Shown: positions 10,008 through 20,270 of the stretch, piece by piece
How positions within the stretch are numbered: position 1 is the first letter of the stretch
How the letters are laid out: each line of letters starts with the position of its first letter
NCBI RefSeq assembly: GCF_003812745.1
Contig: NZ_CP033831.1
Coordinates: 2,480,001 to 2,544,000, forward strand
DNA from: Serratia sp. FDAARGOS_506
GTDB taxonomy: Bacteria > Pseudomonadota > Gammaproteobacteria > Enterobacterales > Enterobacteriaceae
DNA: 64,000 nt
Direction: 5' to 3'
Position numbers and translations under genes: made by a program
Notes under the pieces: model-generated
The model's database searches: none
What the model saw: only the letters and a program-made list of their open reading frames with translations
What the model was told of the DNA's origin: nothing

Positions 10008-10044
10008 CATGCCATCAGACGTTGAAACAGCGCCTGATGGCATG
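10008..10044. repeat. Perfect 11-base inverted repeat upstream of yajR
   Basis: CATGCCATCAG (10008-10018) and CTGATGGCATG (10034-10044), with two further inner pairs (CG/CG). It ends just upstream of the yajR ribosome site. It could be an operator or an mRNA hairpin. Confidence 0.7.
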
Positions 10045-10146
10045 ATTTCTGTAAAACTGCGTCATTTTAGTGTGCAGGGCAGGGGGGGTAAATCGAATGT
10101 TGTTTAACAGATATTACAGTTCGGCCGCTTTTTGGTGTGACAAATA

Positions 10147-10172
10147 AAATGGGCCGCAAAAGCGGCCCATTT
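10147..10172 (-). terminator. Terminator of the cyo operon
   Basis: AAATGGGCCGC (10147-10157), 4-base loop, GCGGCCCATTT (10162-10172). On the minus strand it follows the cyoE stop and runs into a T-rich tract. Confidence 0.9.
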
Positions 10173-10186
10173 ACAGATGATTTGGC

Positions 10187-11080
10187 TTACCAAACGTAGG
10201 TCACCAGCGCTTCAGGCGCCGCAGTTGCGCTGAAGTCGATCGACATCATCACGCTCAGTGAGGTGATGGCGACGATGGAGAACACGAACAGTTTACGTGC
10301 CCAGACGCTGTCGTTTTCGGTCTTGTAACCGCGCAGCGCCATGCCGAGCCACCATACGCTCACCGCCGCAGCGACGATCAGGTACTTGTAGCCGGCATAA
10401 CCTACCAGGGTCAGCATCAGCGTGGCGATCATAAATGCCAGGATGTAGACCGTGATGTGGTTCTTGGCGACGGAAATGCCTTTCACCACCGGCAGGACCG
10501 GAATGTTGGCCGCCTGGTAATCTTTAAAGCGGAAGATAGCGATCGCATAAGAATGCGGCATCTGCCACAGGCTAAAGATAGCCAGCAGGATCAACGCACC
10601 GGCGTCGAACTCGTTGGTCACCGCGCAGTAGCCGATAACCGGCGGTGCGGCGCCCGACAGGCTGCCGATCAGCGTGCCGTAGACCGAGTGGCGTTTCATG
10701 TACAGGCTGTAAACGCCGACATAAACCACGAAGCCCATCACCGCCAGCCACATGGCCAGCGGGTTGGCCGCGATATACAGCAACGCAAAGCCCGCAATAC
10801 CCAAAGCGGTCGCATAAACCAGGGTGACACTCGGCGCGATCAGGCCTTTTACCAGCACCCGATTCTTCGTTCTCTCCATTTTCTTGTCGATGTCGCGGTC
10901 GATGTAGTTGTTAAACACACAGCCCGACGCGACCACCAACGAGACACCCACCAGGGTGGCGAGAAACAGGGGATAGTCGATGCTCCCTTTGGAAGCGAGC
11001 AGGAATCCCCCAACGACAGAAATTAAATTGCCGAAAATAATTCCTGGTTTAGTGACTTGCAGGTATTGCTTAATCATCAC
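10187..11080 (-). CDS. cyoE: Protoheme IX farnesyltransferase (heme O synthase)
   Basis: This 297-residue polytopic membrane prenyltransferase attaches farnesyl to heme b to make heme O for cytochrome bo3. The Asp-rich motif [18 protein letters not shown] near residue 70 binds diphosphate, and a second conserved region is [12 protein letters not shown]. The N-terminus [18 protein letters not shown] is nearly identical to E. coli CyoE. It is the last gene of cyoABCDE, 14 bases after cyoD. Its farnesyl donor is made by ispA upstream in this window. Confidence 0.98.
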   Translation of the reverse strand: MMIKQYLQVTKPGIIFGNLISVVGGFLLASKGSIDYPLFLATLVGVSLVVASGCVFNNYIDRDIDKKMERTKNRVLVKGLIAPSVTLVYATALGIAGFALLYIAANPLAMWLAVMGFVVYVGVYSLYMKRHSVYGTLIGSLSGAAPPVIGYCAVTNEFDAGALILLAIFSLWQMPHSYAIAIFRFKDYQAANIPVLPVVKGISVAKNHITVYILAFMIATLMLTLVGYAGYKYLIVAAAVSVWWLGMALRGYKTENDSVWARKLFVFSIVAITSLSVMMSIDFSATAAPEALVTYVW

Positions 11081-11094
11081 GTGCAGCTCAGCTC

Positions 11095-11433
11095 TTAATC
11101 GACCATCATATTGATGTTGAGGTTGTACATAATCCAGAGTGAACCTACAACAACGATACCGATGATCATAGCGGTGAACAGCAATGCCACCAGGTTCCAG
11201 CGCTCTTCCGATGAGGTGTTCATGTGCAGGAAGTAAACCAGGTGAACAATCACCTGGATAACCGCCATGCCGACAACAACCGCCAGGATGGTGGAATGAG
11301 AGGCGGTGCCGTTCATTACCATCGCAAATGGAATTACCGTCAGGATGATCGACAGGATAAAGCCGACCAGGTATGACTTCACGCTGCCGTGGCTTGCGCC
11401 GCCGTGAGAGGTTTCATGGGATGAATGGCTCAT
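11095..11433 (-). CDS. cyoD: Cytochrome bo3 ubiquinol oxidase subunit IV
   Basis: This 112-residue protein has a His/Ser-rich N-terminus ([16 protein letters not shown]) and three hydrophobic segments; E. coli CyoD has 109 residues. It is the small subunit IV that aids assembly of the copper site. ATG 11433 overlaps the cyoC stop by one base (TAATG), so it is translationally coupled. A longer open frame extends to 11583 but runs inside cyoC and is not the real start. Confidence 0.97.
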   Translation of the reverse strand: MSHSSHETSHGGASHGSVKSYLVGFILSIILTVIPFAMVMNGTASHSTILAVVVGMAVIQVIVHLVYFLHMNTSSEERWNLVALLFTAMIIGIVVVGSLWIMYNLNINMMVD

Positions 11434-12047
11434 TACATAACCCCCAGCAGGTAGACAACGGTAAATACGCAGATCCAGACCACGTCCAGGAAGTGCCAGA
11501 ACAGGCTCAGGCACATCAGGCGGGTTTTGTTGGTCGCGGTCAGGCCGAACTTGCTCACCTGAATCATCAGTACGATGATCCAAATCAGGCCGGAAGTCAC
11601 GTGCAGACCGTGGGTGCCGACCAGCGCGAAGAAGCTGGACAGGAACGCGCTGCGATCCGGACCGAAGCCTTCGGCGATCAGGTGATGGAATTCATAGATT
11701 TCCATCGCCACGAAGCCCAGACCAAACAGGAAGGTCAGGAACAGCCAGGTGTTTACACCGCCAACTTTACCCTTGTTCATGGCGATCATCGCCATGCCGT
11801 AGGTGATGGAGCTGAACAACAGCAGGAAAGTTTCGACCAGGACAAACTTCAGGTCGAAGATGTCTTTGCCTGAGGGACCGCCAGCGGTCCCGTTCACCAG
11901 GACTGCATAAGTTGCGAACAAGCTCGCAAACAAAATACAGTCGCTCATCAGGTAGATCCAGAATCCGAAGACTTTGGTCTCACCCGCATCGTGGTGCCCA
12001 TGCTCTGCATGGGCTGCGTTATGATTGGTCAGAGTTTCAGTTGACAT
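11433..12047 (-). CDS. cyoC: Cytochrome bo3 ubiquinol oxidase subunit III
   Basis: This 204-residue membrane protein has five hydrophobic helices and matches E. coli CyoC in length. Conserved stretches include [20 protein letters not shown] and [19 protein letters not shown]. It supports oxidase stability and carries no redox centre. Its start overlaps the end of cyoB by 11 bases and its stop overlaps the cyoD start by one base, typical of this operon. Confidence 0.98.
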   Translation of the reverse strand: MSTETLTNHNAAHAEHGHHDAGETKVFGFWIYLMSDCILFASLFATYAVLVNGTAGGPSGKDIFDLKFVLVETFLLLFSSITYGMAMIAMNKGKVGGVNTWLFLTFLFGLGFVAMEIYEFHHLIAEGFGPDRSAFLSSFFALVGTHGLHVTSGLIWIIVLMIQVSKFGLTATNKTRLMCLSLFWHFLDVVWICVFTVVYLLGVM

Positions 12048-14028
12048 GGTTCACGCCTGCTTTACGGATTTGTTCGTAGTGTTGGTTCTCAATGCGCTCG
12101 ATTTCATCAACCTGCACATAGTAGTCAACATCGTGATCGAAGCTCTTGCCGATCCAGACAACGATCATACCGATGAAGCCGGCCAGAGCCATCCACCAGA
12201 TTTCCCAAATCATTGCGAAACCGAAGACCAGGCTGAAGAAGGCGATGATAACGCCGGCGCCGGTGTTCTTAGGCATATGAATCGGTTCGTATTTAGCCGG
12301 TTTCTTATACGCTTCGCCTTTTTCTTTCATGTCCCAGAACTCGTCACGGTCATGAATTTTAGGTACTACGGCAAAGTTATAGAACGGAGGTGGAGACGAG
12401 GTTGACCACTCCAGAGTACGAGCGCCCCATGGGTCACCGGTCAGATCGCGGTTCTGTTCGCGGTCACGGATACTGACGAAGATCTGGGTCAGCTGGCACA
12501 GGATGCCGCAGGCGATCAGCGCCGCACCGCCGGCTGCAACCAGCAGCAGAGGGTGGAACTCAGGGTTGATGTTCTGGCTGATACGACGGGTCATGCCCAT
12601 AAAGCCCAATGCGTACAGCGGCATGAAGGCGGTGAAGAAGCCGATGATCCAGAACCAGAACGCGCGGATGCCCCATTTTTCGTTCAGCGTGAAGCCGAAG
12701 GATTTCGGGAACCAGTAGGTCAGGCCAGCGAAGCAGCCGAACACCACGCCGCCGATGATGACGTTGTGGAAGTGAGCGATTAGGAACAGGCTGTTGTGCA
12801 GCACGAAGTTCGCGCCCGGCACCGCCAGCAGAACGCCGGTCATACCACCCACGGAGAAGGTGATGATGAAGCCAACGGTCCACAGCATCGCGGAGTTGAG
12901 CTTGATACGGCCCTGATACATGGTGAACAGCCAGTTGAAGATTTTCACCCCGGTCGGGATGGAAATGATCATGGTGGCGATACCGAAGAAGGCGTTAACG
13001 TTCGCGCCGGACCCCATGGTGAAGAAGTGGTGCAGCCATACGATGAACGACAGAACGGTGATCGCGATGGTTGCCCATACCAGTGAGGTATAGCCGAACA
13101 GGCGTTTTCTGGAGAAGGTCGCGGTGACTTCGGAGAAGACGCCGAACACCGGCAGAACCAGGATATACACCTCTGGGTGACCCCAGGCCCAAATCAGGTT
13201 GATGTACATCATCATGTTGCCGCCCATATCATTGGTGAAGAAATGGGTGCCCAGATAGCGATCCAGGGTCAGCAGCGCGATGGTGACGGTCAGAATTGGG
13301 AAAGAAACGATGATCAGGACGTTAGTACACAGGGCCGCCCAGGTGAACACCGGCATCTTCATCATAGGCATGCCAGGGGCACGCATCTTCAGAATGGTGG
13401 CGAAGAAGTTCACGCCGGTCAGCAAGGTACCCAGACCGGAAATCTGCAGACTCCAGATCCAGTAATCGACCCCGACGCCAGGACTGTACTCTTTACCGGA
13501 CAGCGGCGGATACGCCAGCCAACCGGTCTGAGCGAACTCACCGACCCCCAGGGAGATGTTGATCAGCACAACGCCCACCACGAAGAACCAGAAGCTCAGG
13601 GAGTTCAGGAACGGGAAGGCAACGTCGCGTGCACCGATTTGCAGCGGCACCACGACGTTCATCAGGCCGACCACGAAAGGCATCGCCATGAAGAAGATCA
13701 TGATAACGCCGTGCGCGGTGAAGATCTGGTCATAGTGGTGCGGCGGCAGGAACCCGGCTTCGCCGGCGGACGCCAACGCCTGCTGGCTACGCATCATGAT
13801 GGCGTCGGCAAAGCCGCGCAGCAGCATGACCATCGCCACGATGATGTACATGATACCAATTTTTTTATGGTCGACCGAAGTCAGCCATTCGCTCCACAGC
13901 CACTTCCATTTGCCGAAATATGTCAGCAGCGCCAGCACTGCCAGGCCCCCGACAATAATTGCGGCTACGGTGACCATGATGATCGGTTCGTGGTACGGAA
14001 CCGCATCAAGTGTTAATTTTCCCAACAT
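12037..14028 (-). CDS. cyoB: Cytochrome bo3 ubiquinol oxidase subunit I
   Basis: This 663-residue proton-pumping subunit holds heme b, heme o3 and CuB. Metal ligands are visible (E. coli numbering): His106 in [10 protein letters not shown], the cross-linked His284 and Tyr288 in [12 protein letters not shown], His333/His334 in WLHHFF, and His419/His421 in [12 protein letters not shown]. Length is identical to E. coli CyoB. The tail is cytoplasmic and hydrophilic. It begins 3 bases after the cyoA stop. Confidence 0.99.
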   Translation of the reverse strand: MLGKLTLDAVPYHEPIIMVTVAAIIVGGLAVLALLTYFGKWKWLWSEWLTSVDHKKIGIMYIIVAMVMLLRGFADAIMMRSQQALASAGEAGFLPPHHYDQIFTAHGVIMIFFMAMPFVVGLMNVVVPLQIGARDVAFPFLNSLSFWFFVVGVVLINISLGVGEFAQTGWLAYPPLSGKEYSPGVGVDYWIWSLQISGLGTLLTGVNFFATILKMRAPGMPMMKMPVFTWAALCTNVLIIVSFPILTVTIALLTLDRYLGTHFFTNDMGGNMMMYINLIWAWGHPEVYILVLPVFGVFSEVTATFSRKRLFGYTSLVWATIAITVLSFIVWLHHFFTMGSGANVNAFFGIATMIISIPTGVKIFNWLFTMYQGRIKLNSAMLWTVGFIITFSVGGMTGVLLAVPGANFVLHNSLFLIAHFHNVIIGGVVFGCFAGLTYWFPKSFGFTLNEKWGIRAFWFWIIGFFTAFMPLYALGFMGMTRRISQNINPEFHPLLLVAAGGAALIACGILCQLTQIFVSIRDREQNRDLTGDPWGARTLEWSTSSPPPFYNFAVVPKIHDRDEFWDMKEKGEAYKKPAKYEPIHMPKNTGAGVIIAFFSLVFGFAMIWEIWWMALAGFIGMIVVWIGKSFDHDVDYYVQVDEIERIENQHYEQIRKAGVNHVN

Positions 14029-14031
14029 CAG

Positions 14032-14982
14032 TTATTCCTCGGCTCCGGCGTGAGCAGCATGTTCACCCATGTCCATACCTTGGCTCATGTCCATGCCTTC
14101 GTGCGCACCAGCGCCCTTGTGCATATCCATGTCGCCCATGAATTTGGCAATTGTTTCTTTGAACAAATTCGGTTTGACAGCGGCAAAGTACTCGACCGGG
14201 TTGTTTTCACTCGGCTCTGCCAGTTTGTTAAAGTCGTCGGTGGTGTTCAGGTTTTTAGGCGATGCCTTCACCTTCGCCACCCATTGATCGAAGTCGCCTT
14301 CGGTCGGGGTAACGATCGCGGTGAATTTCATACCGGAGAAGCCTGCGCCGCTGTAGCTGCTGGAGATGCCCTTGTAGGCACCGGCTTCGTTGCCGATCAG
14401 GTGCAGTTTGGTCTGCATGCCGGCCATCGCATAAATCTGTCCACCCAACTGCGGGATAAAGAACGAGTTCATTACCGAGTTAGAGGTGATCTTGAATTCG
14501 ACTGGAACATCTTTCGGGAAAGCCAGCTCATTAACAGTCGCAATGCCTTGTTCCGGGTAGATGAACAGCCATTTCCAGTCGAGCGACACCACTTCGATCG
14601 TCATCGGCTTCTTGTCGGTGACAATCGGCTTGAACGGGTCGAGTTCGTGGGTAGTCTTCCAGGTAATGGTGCCAAGGATGGCGATGATAATGATAGGAAT
14701 GGTCCAGACGACCGCTTCGATCTTGTTGGAGTGGGCCCAGTTCGGACTGTACTTGGCGTCTTTGTTGGAAGCGCGATACTTCCAGGCAAAGGCGAACGCC
14801 ATGAAGATAACTGGCACCACCACGATCAACATCAACGCGATTGCAGTGATAATCAGTGTCCGTTGCTCAACACCAATTGCTCCTTTGGGATTCATCAAAA
14901 CCATATCGCAACCACTGAGCAATACAGTGGCTGCGATTAATGACAGCATCCCAATACTTTTATTGTATTTCTTAAGTCTCAT
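14032..14982 (-). CDS. cyoA: Cytochrome bo3 ubiquinol oxidase subunit II (lipoprotein)
   Basis: This 316-residue subunit begins with a lipoprotein signal ending in LLSGC (Cys25), then two transmembrane helices and a periplasmic cupredoxin domain that in this family lacks the CuA ligands. It helps dock ubiquinol. The last ~35 residues are unusual: short MDM/MH/HEGMDM units with many Met and His, as seen in metal-handling proteins. The rest follows E. coli CyoA. It is the first gene of the operon and has a clear sigma70 promoter 42 bases upstream. Confidence 0.97.
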   Translation of the reverse strand: MRLKKYNKSIGMLSLIAATVLLSGCDMVLMNPKGAIGVEQRTLIITAIALMLIVVVPVIFMAFAFAWKYRASNKDAKYSPNWAHSNKIEAVVWTIPIIIIAILGTITWKTTHELDPFKPIVTDKKPMTIEVVSLDWKWLFIYPEQGIATVNELAFPKDVPVEFKITSNSVMNSFFIPQLGGQIYAMAGMQTKLHLIGNEAGAYKGISSSYSGAGFSGMKFTAIVTPTEGDFDQWVAKVKASPKNLNTTDDFNKLAEPSENNPVEYFAAVKPNLFKETIAKFMGDMDMHKGAGAHEGMDMSQGMDMGEHAAHAGAEE

Positions 14983-15031
14983 CTAACGACCTCAATAACA
15001 AAGGCTCAATTGTCGTTTCATGTGTGCGGGC

Positions 15032-15060
15032 ATTTTACGGGAAGGTTGCAGTACTGTAAA
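15032..15060 (-). promoter_or_regulatory. Sigma70 promoter of cyoABCDE
   Basis: On the minus strand: TTTACA (-35, 15060-15055), exactly 17 bases, TAAAAT (-10, 15037-15032). Transcription should start near 15025, giving a ~42-base leader. ArcA and FNR sites are expected from E. coli but I could not place them with confidence. Confidence 0.75.
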
Positions 15061-15394
15061 CATGCTTAAGGGAGTGTCAGCGGCTTGTTGACACTTTCTG
15101 TTAAGGGGGTCACAGATGTAACCCTGCGTGACAATTTACCAATGACAACAACGCGTTGGCACGCTGAATCGTGACGAGCAGCCCGTATGTGAAGGAAAAC
15201 TAAAGGTATGATGAATTTGGTGAAGAAATGCGCGGCGGGGAAATACGCAGAAAAGGTTTATTTAATGTAAAATAATTGTGTCTTAAAGGTGAATTTAATT
15301 TTATTTCCGAGTGCGGTAGTCGGATAAAAAAATAATTTCCGCGTCGATTATCTTTTTTTACCAAAATAAATATATCCCCGGATCGCTTTTTTTT

Positions 15395-15416
15395 CGGCCG
15401 GCGAAATCGCCGGCCG
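15395..15416. other. Strong GC hairpin after ampG with T tract on the wrong side
   Basis: CGGCCGGCG (15395-15403), AAAT, CGCCGGCCG (15408-15416), perfect. Eight T precede it on the plus strand. For ampG (minus) the hairpin is therefore followed by A, not U, so it is not a standard intrinsic terminator. Confidence 0.7.
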
Positions 15417-15422
15417 GTCAGA

Positions 15423-16901
15423 TTATGCCAAACGGGTGCGGCGCAGGGCCAGGTAATCCAGCGTGCTGCCCATCGCGACGCCGAGCAAACTCAGCGCGGC
15501 GCCTGCCTGCAGCAGCCGCTCTGCCAACAGCGGTGCCTGCGTCCAGTCGAGCGCATTGGCTATCAGCAGCAGCAACCACAGGCCCAACAGCGAGCAGCCC
15601 AGCGTCAACAGGTGCAGCGCCCAGCGGTAAGATCCTGAAAACTCGGTGCGCGGCATAAAGTCGCCATGTTGCTGGGTATGTTCCAGCGTCTGGCGGCAGA
15701 TGCCGAGCAGCAGCAAGCCGGGCAGGGCTGCGGCGATAGAGAACAGGTAGAACAGCGGCCAACCGTGGGCTTCGACGAACCAGCCGGCGATCGGGCCGAC
15801 ATAGACGCGCCCCACGGCGGACAGCGCCGACAGCAGCGCGAACTGGGTGGCCGAGAACGAACGGTTGCACAGCGTCATCAGCAGCGCCACGAAGGCCGCG
15901 GTGCCCATGCCGCCGCACAGGTTTTCGAGGAAGATGGCGCTGCCCATGGTGAGCAGGCTCTTGTCGGTCACCGCCAGGATCCAATACCCGAGGTTGGAGA
16001 CCGCCTGCAGGACACCGAACAGCATCAGCGCGCGGAACAGGCTGAGACGTTGCATCAGCACACCGCCGAACAGGGCGCCGACGATGGTGGCGAACAGGCC
16101 GAGGGTTTTGTTCACCAGCCCGACTTCACCGGCGTCGAACCCCACGCCGCGGATCAGGAAGGTGGTGCTCAGGCTGCCGGCGAAAGCGTCGCCCATTTTG
16201 TACATCACGATTAGCAGTAGGATCAGCCAGGCGTTATTACGGCCGAAGAAATCACGCAGCGGCGCGACGACCGCCTGTTCCATGGTGCGCGGCGCCGGGA
16301 TGCTTTCGTCCGGCTCTGGTGCCAGCAGCGTGGCGGCCACGCCGATCAGCATCAATCCAGCCATCAGCCAGTAGGTGGCTTGCCAGCCGAAATAACGATC
16401 CGCCAGCCACAGCGCCAGGCCGCCGGAAACCAGCATCGCCAGCCGGTAGCCCAGCACCGAGATTGCCGCGCCTGCCCCGCGTTCTTCGGCTTTCAACAGG
16501 TCGGTTTTATAGGCGTCGAACACAATATCCTGCGAGGCGGAGCAGAACGCCACCAGCACCGCTAACGCTGCCAGCCACCACAGGTGCTGCGCGGGTTGCA
16601 TAAAGCCCATCGCCACGATCGCCGCCACCAGCAGCAGCTGGCTAATCAGCAACCAACCGCGCCGCCGCCCGAGGAACGGTGGGGTATAGCGGTCCATAAA
16701 CGGCGACCAGAGGAATTTGAAGACGTAGGCCTGGCCCACCAGCGAGAAGATGCCGATAGTTTTCAAATCGATATTTTCGACGGTCATCCAGGCTTGCAGC
16801 GTGCCGGAGGTCAATGCCAGCGGCAGACCTGACGCGAAGCCCAGCAACAGCAGAATGGCGGAGTTACGCTGGGTGAAGATGTTCAGATAGTGTTTCGACA
16901 T
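15423..16901 (-). CDS. ampG: Muropeptide MFS permease AmpG
   Basis: This 492-residue inner-membrane permease imports anhydromuropeptides for cell-wall recycling, which also feeds AmpC beta-lactamase induction. Recognisable stretches are LLLGFASGLPLALTSGTLQA near the start, LWSPFMDRYTPPFLGRRRG and ISVLGYRLAMLVSGG. About fourteen hydrophobic helices fit the family; E. coli AmpG has 491 residues. ATG 16901 is chosen because it aligns with the E. coli start and has AGGGAA upstream; an in-frame ATG at 16940 lies in the yajG-ampG gap. It follows yajG by 51 bases and is probably co-transcribed. Confidence 0.96.
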   Translation of the reverse strand: MSKHYLNIFTQRNSAILLLLGFASGLPLALTSGTLQAWMTVENIDLKTIGIFSLVGQAYVFKFLWSPFMDRYTPPFLGRRRGWLLISQLLLVAAIVAMGFMQPAQHLWWLAALAVLVAFCSASQDIVFDAYKTDLLKAEERGAGAAISVLGYRLAMLVSGGLALWLADRYFGWQATYWLMAGLMLIGVAATLLAPEPDESIPAPRTMEQAVVAPLRDFFGRNNAWLILLLIVMYKMGDAFAGSLSTTFLIRGVGFDAGEVGLVNKTLGLFATIVGALFGGVLMQRLSLFRALMLFGVLQAVSNLGYWILAVTDKSLLTMGSAIFLENLCGGMGTAAFVALLMTLCNRSFSATQFALLSALSAVGRVYVGPIAGWFVEAHGWPLFYLFSIAAALPGLLLLGICRQTLEHTQQHGDFMPRTEFSGSYRWALHLLTLGCSLLGLWLLLLIANALDWTQAPLLAERLLQAGAALSLLGVAMGSTLDYLALRRTRLA

Positions 16902-16952
16902 GAGTTCCCTGTCTGCGCCGCCCGATCTGCCGGGCGGCACAAGGCGCGTCGA

Positions 16953-17531
16953 TTAGCGCGCGTTTTGCTTGATGAAATCGTTGACGCTGGTGTCCTGGGC
17001 CATGTCGGCGATTACGTCGCCCAGCACGGTATTGACGGCGTCGGTGATCTTCTCGTTGGTCGCCGTGAAGGCGCCCTGCACGTTATACGTCGAGCGGTAA
17101 TTCTTCACCTGCTTGTTGCCGTTCTTCGCTTGGGCGATGATCGAGATGTCGGCTTTGGTGGTGATGTTGTAGCGCAGGTTACCTTCGGAGACGTCCGCGT
17201 ACAGGTTGTTGACGACGATCTGCAGCGCCACCGGGCCGTCGGCGCCGATCATGTAGCCGCGTGCACCCATCTGTTTCTCCAGCACTTCCTGCAGCAGGAA
17301 ACGCAGATCGCGCGATGGCGTCAGCGTGACCAGTTGGCCGTCACGGTTCACTTTGGCCAGCGCCTGATCGGTGCGCTGATCCGCGCCGTTGATGCTGACG
17401 GTGATGCCCTGCAGGGTTGGATCCTGCTGCGGCAGAACGATTTTCGGCGTCACGTTCAGGGTGTTGCTGCTGGTTGCACAGCCGGCCAGCAGCAGTGCGG
17501 CCAGCAAAGGAAGACAAAGTTTCTTTATCAT
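16953..17531 (-). CDS. yajG: Lipoprotein YajG
   Basis: This 192-residue protein has a signal peptide with lipobox LLAGC (Cys18), so it is a predicted outer-membrane or periplasm-facing lipoprotein. The mature part contains conserved stretches such as GYMIGADGPVALQIVVNNLY and matches E. coli YajG in place and length. Its function is unknown. It is upstream of ampG on the same strand and divergent from bolA. Confidence 0.93.
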   Translation of the reverse strand: MIKKLCLPLLAALLLAGCATSSNTLNVTPKIVLPQQDPTLQGITVSINGADQRTDQALAKVNRDGQLVTLTPSRDLRFLLQEVLEKQMGARGYMIGADGPVALQIVVNNLYADVSEGNLRYNITTKADISIIAQAKNGNKQVKNYRSTYNVQGAFTATNEKITDAVNTVLGDVIADMAQDTSVNDFIKQNAR

Positions 17532-17845
17532 GTTTTCTGTCTCATTCTCGATGGATTTAGCAATAATCAGAGCGGGATGGCCGATAACAAATTGCCGACA
17601 TCATAGCATCGCCGCCGTAGGGTGGAAGCGCGGAAGGCGCATGAGTGACAAATTTTTACCTGCCGTTGATAAAAACACGCTTTTTTGGCCCGCTCAATCG
17701 GATAATCCCCCAAGCGGTGGGGATGGCGCTCATCATTTGACCGCAGAAAACAGAAATTTGTCCCGGTGATGGTCTAAATGGGGGAAAACCGGCTAATATT
17801 GAACTAGATGGGCATGGTCCTCTGCCGGTGTTGTAAGGAGATCCT
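17532..17845. other. Divergent promoter region yajG-bolA
   Basis: 314 bases without a gene. It must hold the yajG promoter (leftward) and the bolA promoter (rightward). No repeats or RNA genes seen. Confidence 0.6.
17790..17797 (+). promoter_or_regulatory. Possible gearbox/sigmaS-type -10 of bolA
   Basis: CGGCTAAT resembles the stationary-phase gearbox -10 element reported for bolA in E. coli and lies 49 bases before the gene. No convincing -35 was found. Confidence 0.4.
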
Positions 17846-18160
17846 ATGATTCGCGAGCAAATAGAAGCAAAGTTAAGGGCGGCGTTTGAGCCCGCGTATC
17901 TGGAAGTCGTTGATGAAAGCTATCGTCATAACGTTCCGGCGGGTTCAGAAAGCCATTTCAAAGTGGTATTGGTCAGCGATCGCTTCGTCGGCGAACGTTT
18001 TTTGACGCGCCACCGCTCCATCTACGGCGTGCTGTCGGAGGAGTTGGCGGACGGCGTACACGCGCTGGCGTTGCACACCTATACGCTCAAAGAGTGGGAA
18101 GGGCTGCAGGATACCGTGCCGGCCTCGCCGCCGTGTCGCGGCGCCGGGACGCTGGCCTGA
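17846..18160 (+). CDS. bolA: BolA family protein
   Basis: This 104-residue cytoplasmic protein is the stress and stationary-phase regulator BolA, which works with monothiol glutaredoxins through a [2Fe-2S] cluster and affects cell shape. The core [20 protein letters not shown] holds the helix-turn-helix-like KH region, and the conserved His is in [17 protein letters not shown] precedes ATG 17846. It is the only gene on its transcript, with a terminator at 18227. Confidence 0.97.
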   Translation: MIREQIEAKLRAAFEPAYLEVVDESYRHNVPAGSESHFKVVLVSDRFVGERFLTRHRSIYGVLSEELADGVHALALHTYTLKEWEGLQDTVPASPPCRGAGTLA

Positions 18161-18226
18161 GGGGGAAATTTTCAGGTATCAGTGGAACTTTGCCCTTGAA
18201 TTAGGGTATTACTACTGACGAATTTT

Positions 18227-18255
18227 GAAACGGCCTGCGGGCCGTTTCTGTTTTT
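18227..18255 (+). terminator. Intrinsic terminator after bolA
   Basis: GAAACGGC (18227-18234), 6-base loop, GCCGTTTC (18241-18248), then TGTTTTT. Confidence 0.88.
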
Positions 18256-18370
18256 GACGACGACACGGCCGATGCGCAATATGGCCAACGTTCGGTCTGT
18301 TTTGGCGGCCTTTTGGCGATCGAATCGGCAAAAGTGTGAGTTTTAGCGCGCCTGCGCCGCCTAGCTTTCC

Positions 18371-18399
18371 TCGACTCGCCATGCATGCGCCGCTATAAT
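18371..18399 (+). promoter_or_regulatory. Sigma70 promoter of tig
   Basis: TCGACT (-35), exactly 17 bases, perfect TATAAT (-10, 18394-18399). Transcription near 18406 gives a ~120-base leader. Confidence 0.65.
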
Positions 18400-18527
18400 G
18401 TCGCGTCTTATTTTTCCGGAATGGTTTCGGGACGCTTCTGTCATCAGGGAACTCGGTTCTTATTTGTAGCCGTCCTGGTTCTTGGAACGGAGTTGACCGA
18501 GCACTGTGATTTTTTTGAGGTAACAAG

Positions 18528-19832
18528 ATGCAAGTTTCAGTAGAAACCACTCAAGGCCTTGGGCGCCGTCTCTCTATTACTGTACCGGCTGATACTATCA
18601 AACAGGCGGTGAAGAAAGAGCTGATCAACGCAGCGAAAAGCGTGCGTATCGACGGCTTCCGCAAAGGCAAAGTGCCGATGAACATCGTGGAACAGCGTTA
18701 TGGCGCCTCTGTTCGTCAGGACGTGCTGGGCGAAGCGATGCAACGCAGCTTCGTTGACGCGATCATCAAAGAAAAGATTAATCCGGCCGGCGCACCAAAC
18801 TACGTGCCAGGCGAGTACAAAGAAGGTGAAGACTTCACTTTCGCCGTTGAATTCGAAGTGTATCCAGAAGTTGAGCTGAAAGGCCTGGAAAACATCGAAG
18901 TTGAAAAACCAGTGGTTGAAGTGAACGACGAAGACGTCGACGCGATGCTGGACACCCTGCGCAAGCAGCAGGCGACCTGGAAAGAAACCGATCGCGCAGC
19001 GGAAGCTGAAGATCGCGTGACCGTTGACTTCACCGGTTCTATCGACGGTGAAGAGTTCGAAGGCGGCAAAGCGTCCGACTTCGTACTGGCAATGGGCCAG
19101 GGCCGCATGATCCCAGGCTTCGAAGAAGGCCTGGTCGGTCACAAAGCGGGCGAAGAGTTCTCCATCGACGTGAACTTCCCGGAAGACTACCACGCGGAAA
19201 ACCTGAAGGGCAAAGCGGCCAAATTCGCTATCGTGCTGAAGAAAGTTGAAGAGCGCGAGCTGCCGGAACTGACCGAAGAGTTCATCAAGCGTTTCGGCGT
19301 GGCGGACGGTTCCGTTGCCGGCCTGCGTACCGAAGTTCGCAAGAACATGGAGCGCGAGCTGAAAGGCGCCGTGCGTAACCGCATCAAGTCTCAGGCGATC
19401 GACGGTCTGGTGAGCGCGAACGAAATCGACGTGCCTGCTGCCCTGATCGACGGCGAAATCGACGTACTGCGTCGTCAGGCTGCACAGCGTTTCGGCGGCA
19501 ACGAGAAGCAAGCGCTGGAACTGCCACGCGAGCTATTCGAAGAGCAAGCGAAACGCCGCGTAGTGGTTGGCCTGCTGCTGGGCGAAGTGATCAGCACCAA
19601 CGATCTGAAAGCTGACGAAGACCGCGTGAAGACGCTGATCGAAGAAATGGCCTCCGCCTATGAAGATCCGAGCGAAGTCATCGAGTTCTACAGCAAAAAC
19701 AAAGAGCTGATGAACAACATGCGCAACGTGGCTCTGGAAGAGCAAGCGGTTGAAGCCCTGTTGGCAAAAGCGAAAGTGACTGAAAAAGCCACTACCTTCA
19801 GCGAGCTGATGAACCAGACTCAACAGGCGTAA
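18528..19832 (+). CDS. tig: Trigger factor, ribosome-associated chaperone
   Basis: This 434-residue chaperone binds ribosomal protein L23 at the exit tunnel and holds nascent chains. The ribosome-docking signature [17 protein letters not shown] is at residues 43-59. A peptidyl-prolyl isomerase domain of FKBP type spans about 150-245 ([17 protein letters not shown]). The helical C-terminal arms follow. E. coli Tig has 432 residues. GAGG stands upstream of ATG 18528. It opens the protein-quality block tig-clpP-clpX-lon. Confidence 0.98.
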   Translation: MQVSVETTQGLGRRLSITVPADTIKQAVKKELINAAKSVRIDGFRKGKVPMNIVEQRYGASVRQDVLGEAMQRSFVDAIIKEKINPAGAPNYVPGEYKEGEDFTFAVEFEVYPEVELKGLENIEVEKPVVEVNDEDVDAMLDTLRKQQATWKETDRAAEAEDRVTVDFTGSIDGEEFEGGKASDFVLAMGQGRMIPGFEEGLVGHKAGEEFSIDVNFPEDYHAENLKGKAAKFAIVLKKVEERELPELTEEFIKRFGVADGSVAGLRTEVRKNMERELKGAVRNRIKSQAIDGLVSANEIDVPAALIDGEIDVLRRQAAQRFGGNEKQALELPRELFEEQAKRRVVVGLLLGEVISTNDLKADEDRVKTLIEEMASAYEDPSEVIEFYSKNKELMNNMRNVALEEQAVEALLAKAKVTEKATTFSELMNQTQQA

Positions 19833-19895
19833 TGCCGGCGTGCCGGGCGCGATGAAAGGCGCCCCCGGTTTCGCCTGGCGAATCGGTGCACGATG

Positions 19896-19934
19896 AAAAA
19901 GCCCGCAACCCCAGGTTGCGGGCTTTTCTTTTTG
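19896..19934 (+). terminator. Bidirectional terminator after tig
   Basis: AAAAAGCCCGCAACC (19896-19910), CCA loop, GGTTGCGGGCTTTT (19914-19927), then CTTTTT. Confidence 0.95.
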
Positions 19935-20070
19935 CCACGTTGCTGATTAATCTCAGGTTAAGCGATGCAATATGCACTATATTTACCCTGTTGCCTGGGG
20001 AACTGGCTGGCATGATAACGGTCAGAATAACGGCATCGTTTTCGGCGCGCGGAGAAAATCGGCCTCTGGG

Positions 20071-20097
20071 CTTGAAATCGCGCCGGGATCCCCCAAT
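20071..20097 (+). promoter_or_regulatory. Sigma32 heat-shock promoter of clpP
   Basis: CTTGAAA (20071-20077), 12 bases, CCCCCAAT (20090-20097): a close match to the sigma32 consensus CTTGAAA / CCCCATNT. It implies a ~165-base leader to clpP. Confidence 0.8.
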
Positions 20098-20270
20098 CTG
20101 TAAAGAATAATTCTGGGGCTGTTTGCCAAAGTGCGCGGGATGAAATAACCGTCGGGTACGTGTGGCGCGGGTCGAATGCTTGAGCATAGTCATCATGGCC
20201 GTTCTCAAGTAGAATCGGCGTATTAGGGTGACACCCTGGCCGCCAAGGCAATTTCTATTAGGAGACGGTA

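Larger units (their letters stand above)
14983..15422. other. AT-rich intergenic region cyoA-ampG
   Basis: 440 bases without a convincing gene. The cyoA-proximal part holds the cyo promoter. The part from about 15240 to 15390 is strikingly AT-rich for this genome, with A and T runs, and sits upstream of cyo and downstream of ampG. An 18-codon frame at 15208 with a weak ribosome site is probably chance. Confidence 0.7.
18161..18527. other. Intergenic region bolA-tig
   Basis: 367 bases containing the bolA terminator and the tig promoter; no further gene seen. Confidence 0.6.
19833..20270. other. Intergenic region tig-clpP
   Basis: 438 bases with the tig terminator at the left and a heat-shock promoter at 20071-20097. 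The stretch 19935-20070 shows no gene or repeat I can support. Confidence 0.6.

Noticed and set aside
15208..15264. 18-codon frame with a weak ribosome site upstream of cyoA on the plus strand
   Set aside because: Very short, lies in promoter DNA of the opposite operon, and shows no recognisable peptide.
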